Below the pieces are notes generated by a model. It saw nothing but the letters and a program-made list of their open reading frames with translations. It was not told the origin of the DNA and did no database searches. From the NCBI RefSeq assembly GCF_026130605.1, contig NZ_JANFAU010000002.1, positions 372,001 through 436,000 of the forward strand: DNA of 64,000 nucleotides, given 5' to 3'. Shown here piece after piece: positions 63,469-64,000 of the stretch. Numbering within the stretch: the first letter of the stretch is position 1; each line of letters opens with the position of its first letter. The position numbers were made by a program, and so were the translations under genes. The DNA comes from Sphingomonas lycopersici (GTDB lineage: Bacteria; Pseudomonadota; Alphaproteobacteria; Sphingomonadales; Sphingomonadaceae).

Positions 63469-63521
63469 GCGCGTGCAAATAGCGACTGCCCTCCCGCGAA
63501 ACAACGCGATAAGAGCGTCGC

Positions 63522-64000
63522 ATGACCGTCTTCACCGATCTCGTCGCCGGATACCGGCGTTTCCACGAACATGGCTGGGTCGAACAGCGTGATCGCTGGG
63601 CCGAATTGTCGCAGGGGCAGAGCCCCAAGGTGATGGTGATCGCCTGCTCCGACAGCCGCACCGATCCCGCCACCGTGTTCGACGTGTCGCCGGGCGAGAT
63701 CTTCGTCGTCCGCAACGTTTCCAACCTCGTCCCGCCGTTCGAGCTCGGCGGCGGGCGGCACGGCGTGTCGGCGGCGCTGGAATTCGCGGTGACCCAGCTC
63801 AAGGTCGAGGAAGTCGTCGTGATGGGCCACGGCTCCTGCGGCGGCGTCCACGCCTCGCTCACCGGGCGCTTCACCGATGCCAAGCCGGGCGAAGGCGGGT
63901 TCATCGCGCGCTGGATCGACATGCTCGACGAGGCACGCGACCGGATCGTCGCGCAATATGGCACCGGCGACGAAGCCGCGCACCAGCTGGAGCTGGAAAC
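63522..64000 (+). CDS. Beta-class carbonic anhydrase (cut by window end)
   Basis: The gene starts [18 protein letters not shown] at 63522 and runs off the window after about 159 residues with no stop, so the 3' end is missing. It has the beta-CA zinc ligands Cys42 and Asp44 (ACSDSR), His103 and Cys106 (GHGSCGG). It interconverts CO2 and bicarbonate, supplying carboxylases such as acetyl-CoA carboxylase. It is divergent from lipA. Confidence 0.93.
   Translation, partial: MTVFTDLVAGYRRFHEHGWVEQRDRWAELSQGQSPKVMVIACSDSRTDPATVFDVSPGEIFVVRNVSNLVPPFELGGGRHGVSAALEFAVTQLKVEEVVVMGHGSCGGVHASLTGRFTDAKPGEGGFIARWIDMLDEARDRIVAQYGTGDEAAHQLELE

Overview
This is a contiguous, GC-rich piece of a bacterial chromosome whose gene content and order point to an alphaproteobacterium of the Sphingomonadales (Sphingomonas-like). 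The evidence is gene order (rpsB-tsf-pyrH-frr-uppS-cdsA-dxr-rseP-bamA-ompH-fabZ; lolC/lolD; trpF-trpB-trpA-accD-folC; lipA-ratA/COQ10, cinA, ispDF fusion), typical intergenic REP-like repeats, and alphaproteobacterial LexA boxes. It is core chromosome: I see no insertion sequence, prophage, integrase, CRISPR array, rRNA operon or plasmid replication gene. One tRNA (Thr, anticodon TGT) is present.

Layout. 1-5.9 kb: storage-lipid region (small PhaE/PhaR-like subunit, PHA synthase, acetyltransferase, alpha/beta hydrolase, then phasin and wax-ester synthase/DGAT on the other strand) and a secreted cyclophilin. 5.9-13.1 kb: dnaE, an HdeD-like membrane protein, glutathione peroxidase, an acetyltransferase and lolD/lolC. 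13.2-16.7 kb: a candidate small RNA, a TonB-dependent receptor and a heat-shock Hsp20 gene with a sigma-32 promoter and possible RNA thermometer. 16.8-28.8 kb: PilZ protein, rpmE, then the long envelope/isoprenoid/translation block from fabZ back to rpsB. 28.9-30.7 kb: a small SOS-type gene with two LexA boxes, then pssA and psd. 30.8-41.8 kb: icd, an FAD monooxygenase, a CPA2 antiporter, a glycosyltransferase, DUF2218/PadR, rarA, a serine hydrolase, YjbR/MmcQ, a DUF429-like protein and tRNA-Thr. 41.8-49 kb: TetR regulator, CoA-transferase, a methylsuccinyl-CoA dehydrogenase-like gene, an EEP phosphatase and a patatin. 49-55.9 kb: lapA-pyrF, trpF-[structured inverted-repeat element]-trpB-trpA-accD-folC and an uncharacterised protein. 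56-64 kb: receiver protein, rluB-rsmD, an MHS transporter, ispDF, a secreted protein, cinA, ratA/COQ10, lipA and a carbonic anhydrase cut by the window end.

Many genes overlap by 1-4 bases (ATGA, GTGA, TGATG), implying translational coupling in operons. Functional themes: carbon storage (PHA/wax ester, plus an enzyme of crotonyl-CoA-derived C5 metabolism), outer-membrane biogenesis (BamA, Skp, RseP, Lol, FabZ), phospholipid and isoprenoid synthesis, and tryptophan synthesis linked to fatty-acid and folate genes.

The signals I find most worth following are (i) tandem LexA boxes in front of an 82-residue single-span membrane protein, a candidate SOS-induced division inhibitor; (ii) a 268-bp element between trpF and trpB built of nested inverted repeats whose stems contain U-G wobbles; (iii) an unannotated structured RNA with a strong terminator beside lolC; (iv) the hsp20 5' leader; and (v) three or four families of palindromic intergenic repeats, one of which supplies the only good start codon of a secreted hydrolase.
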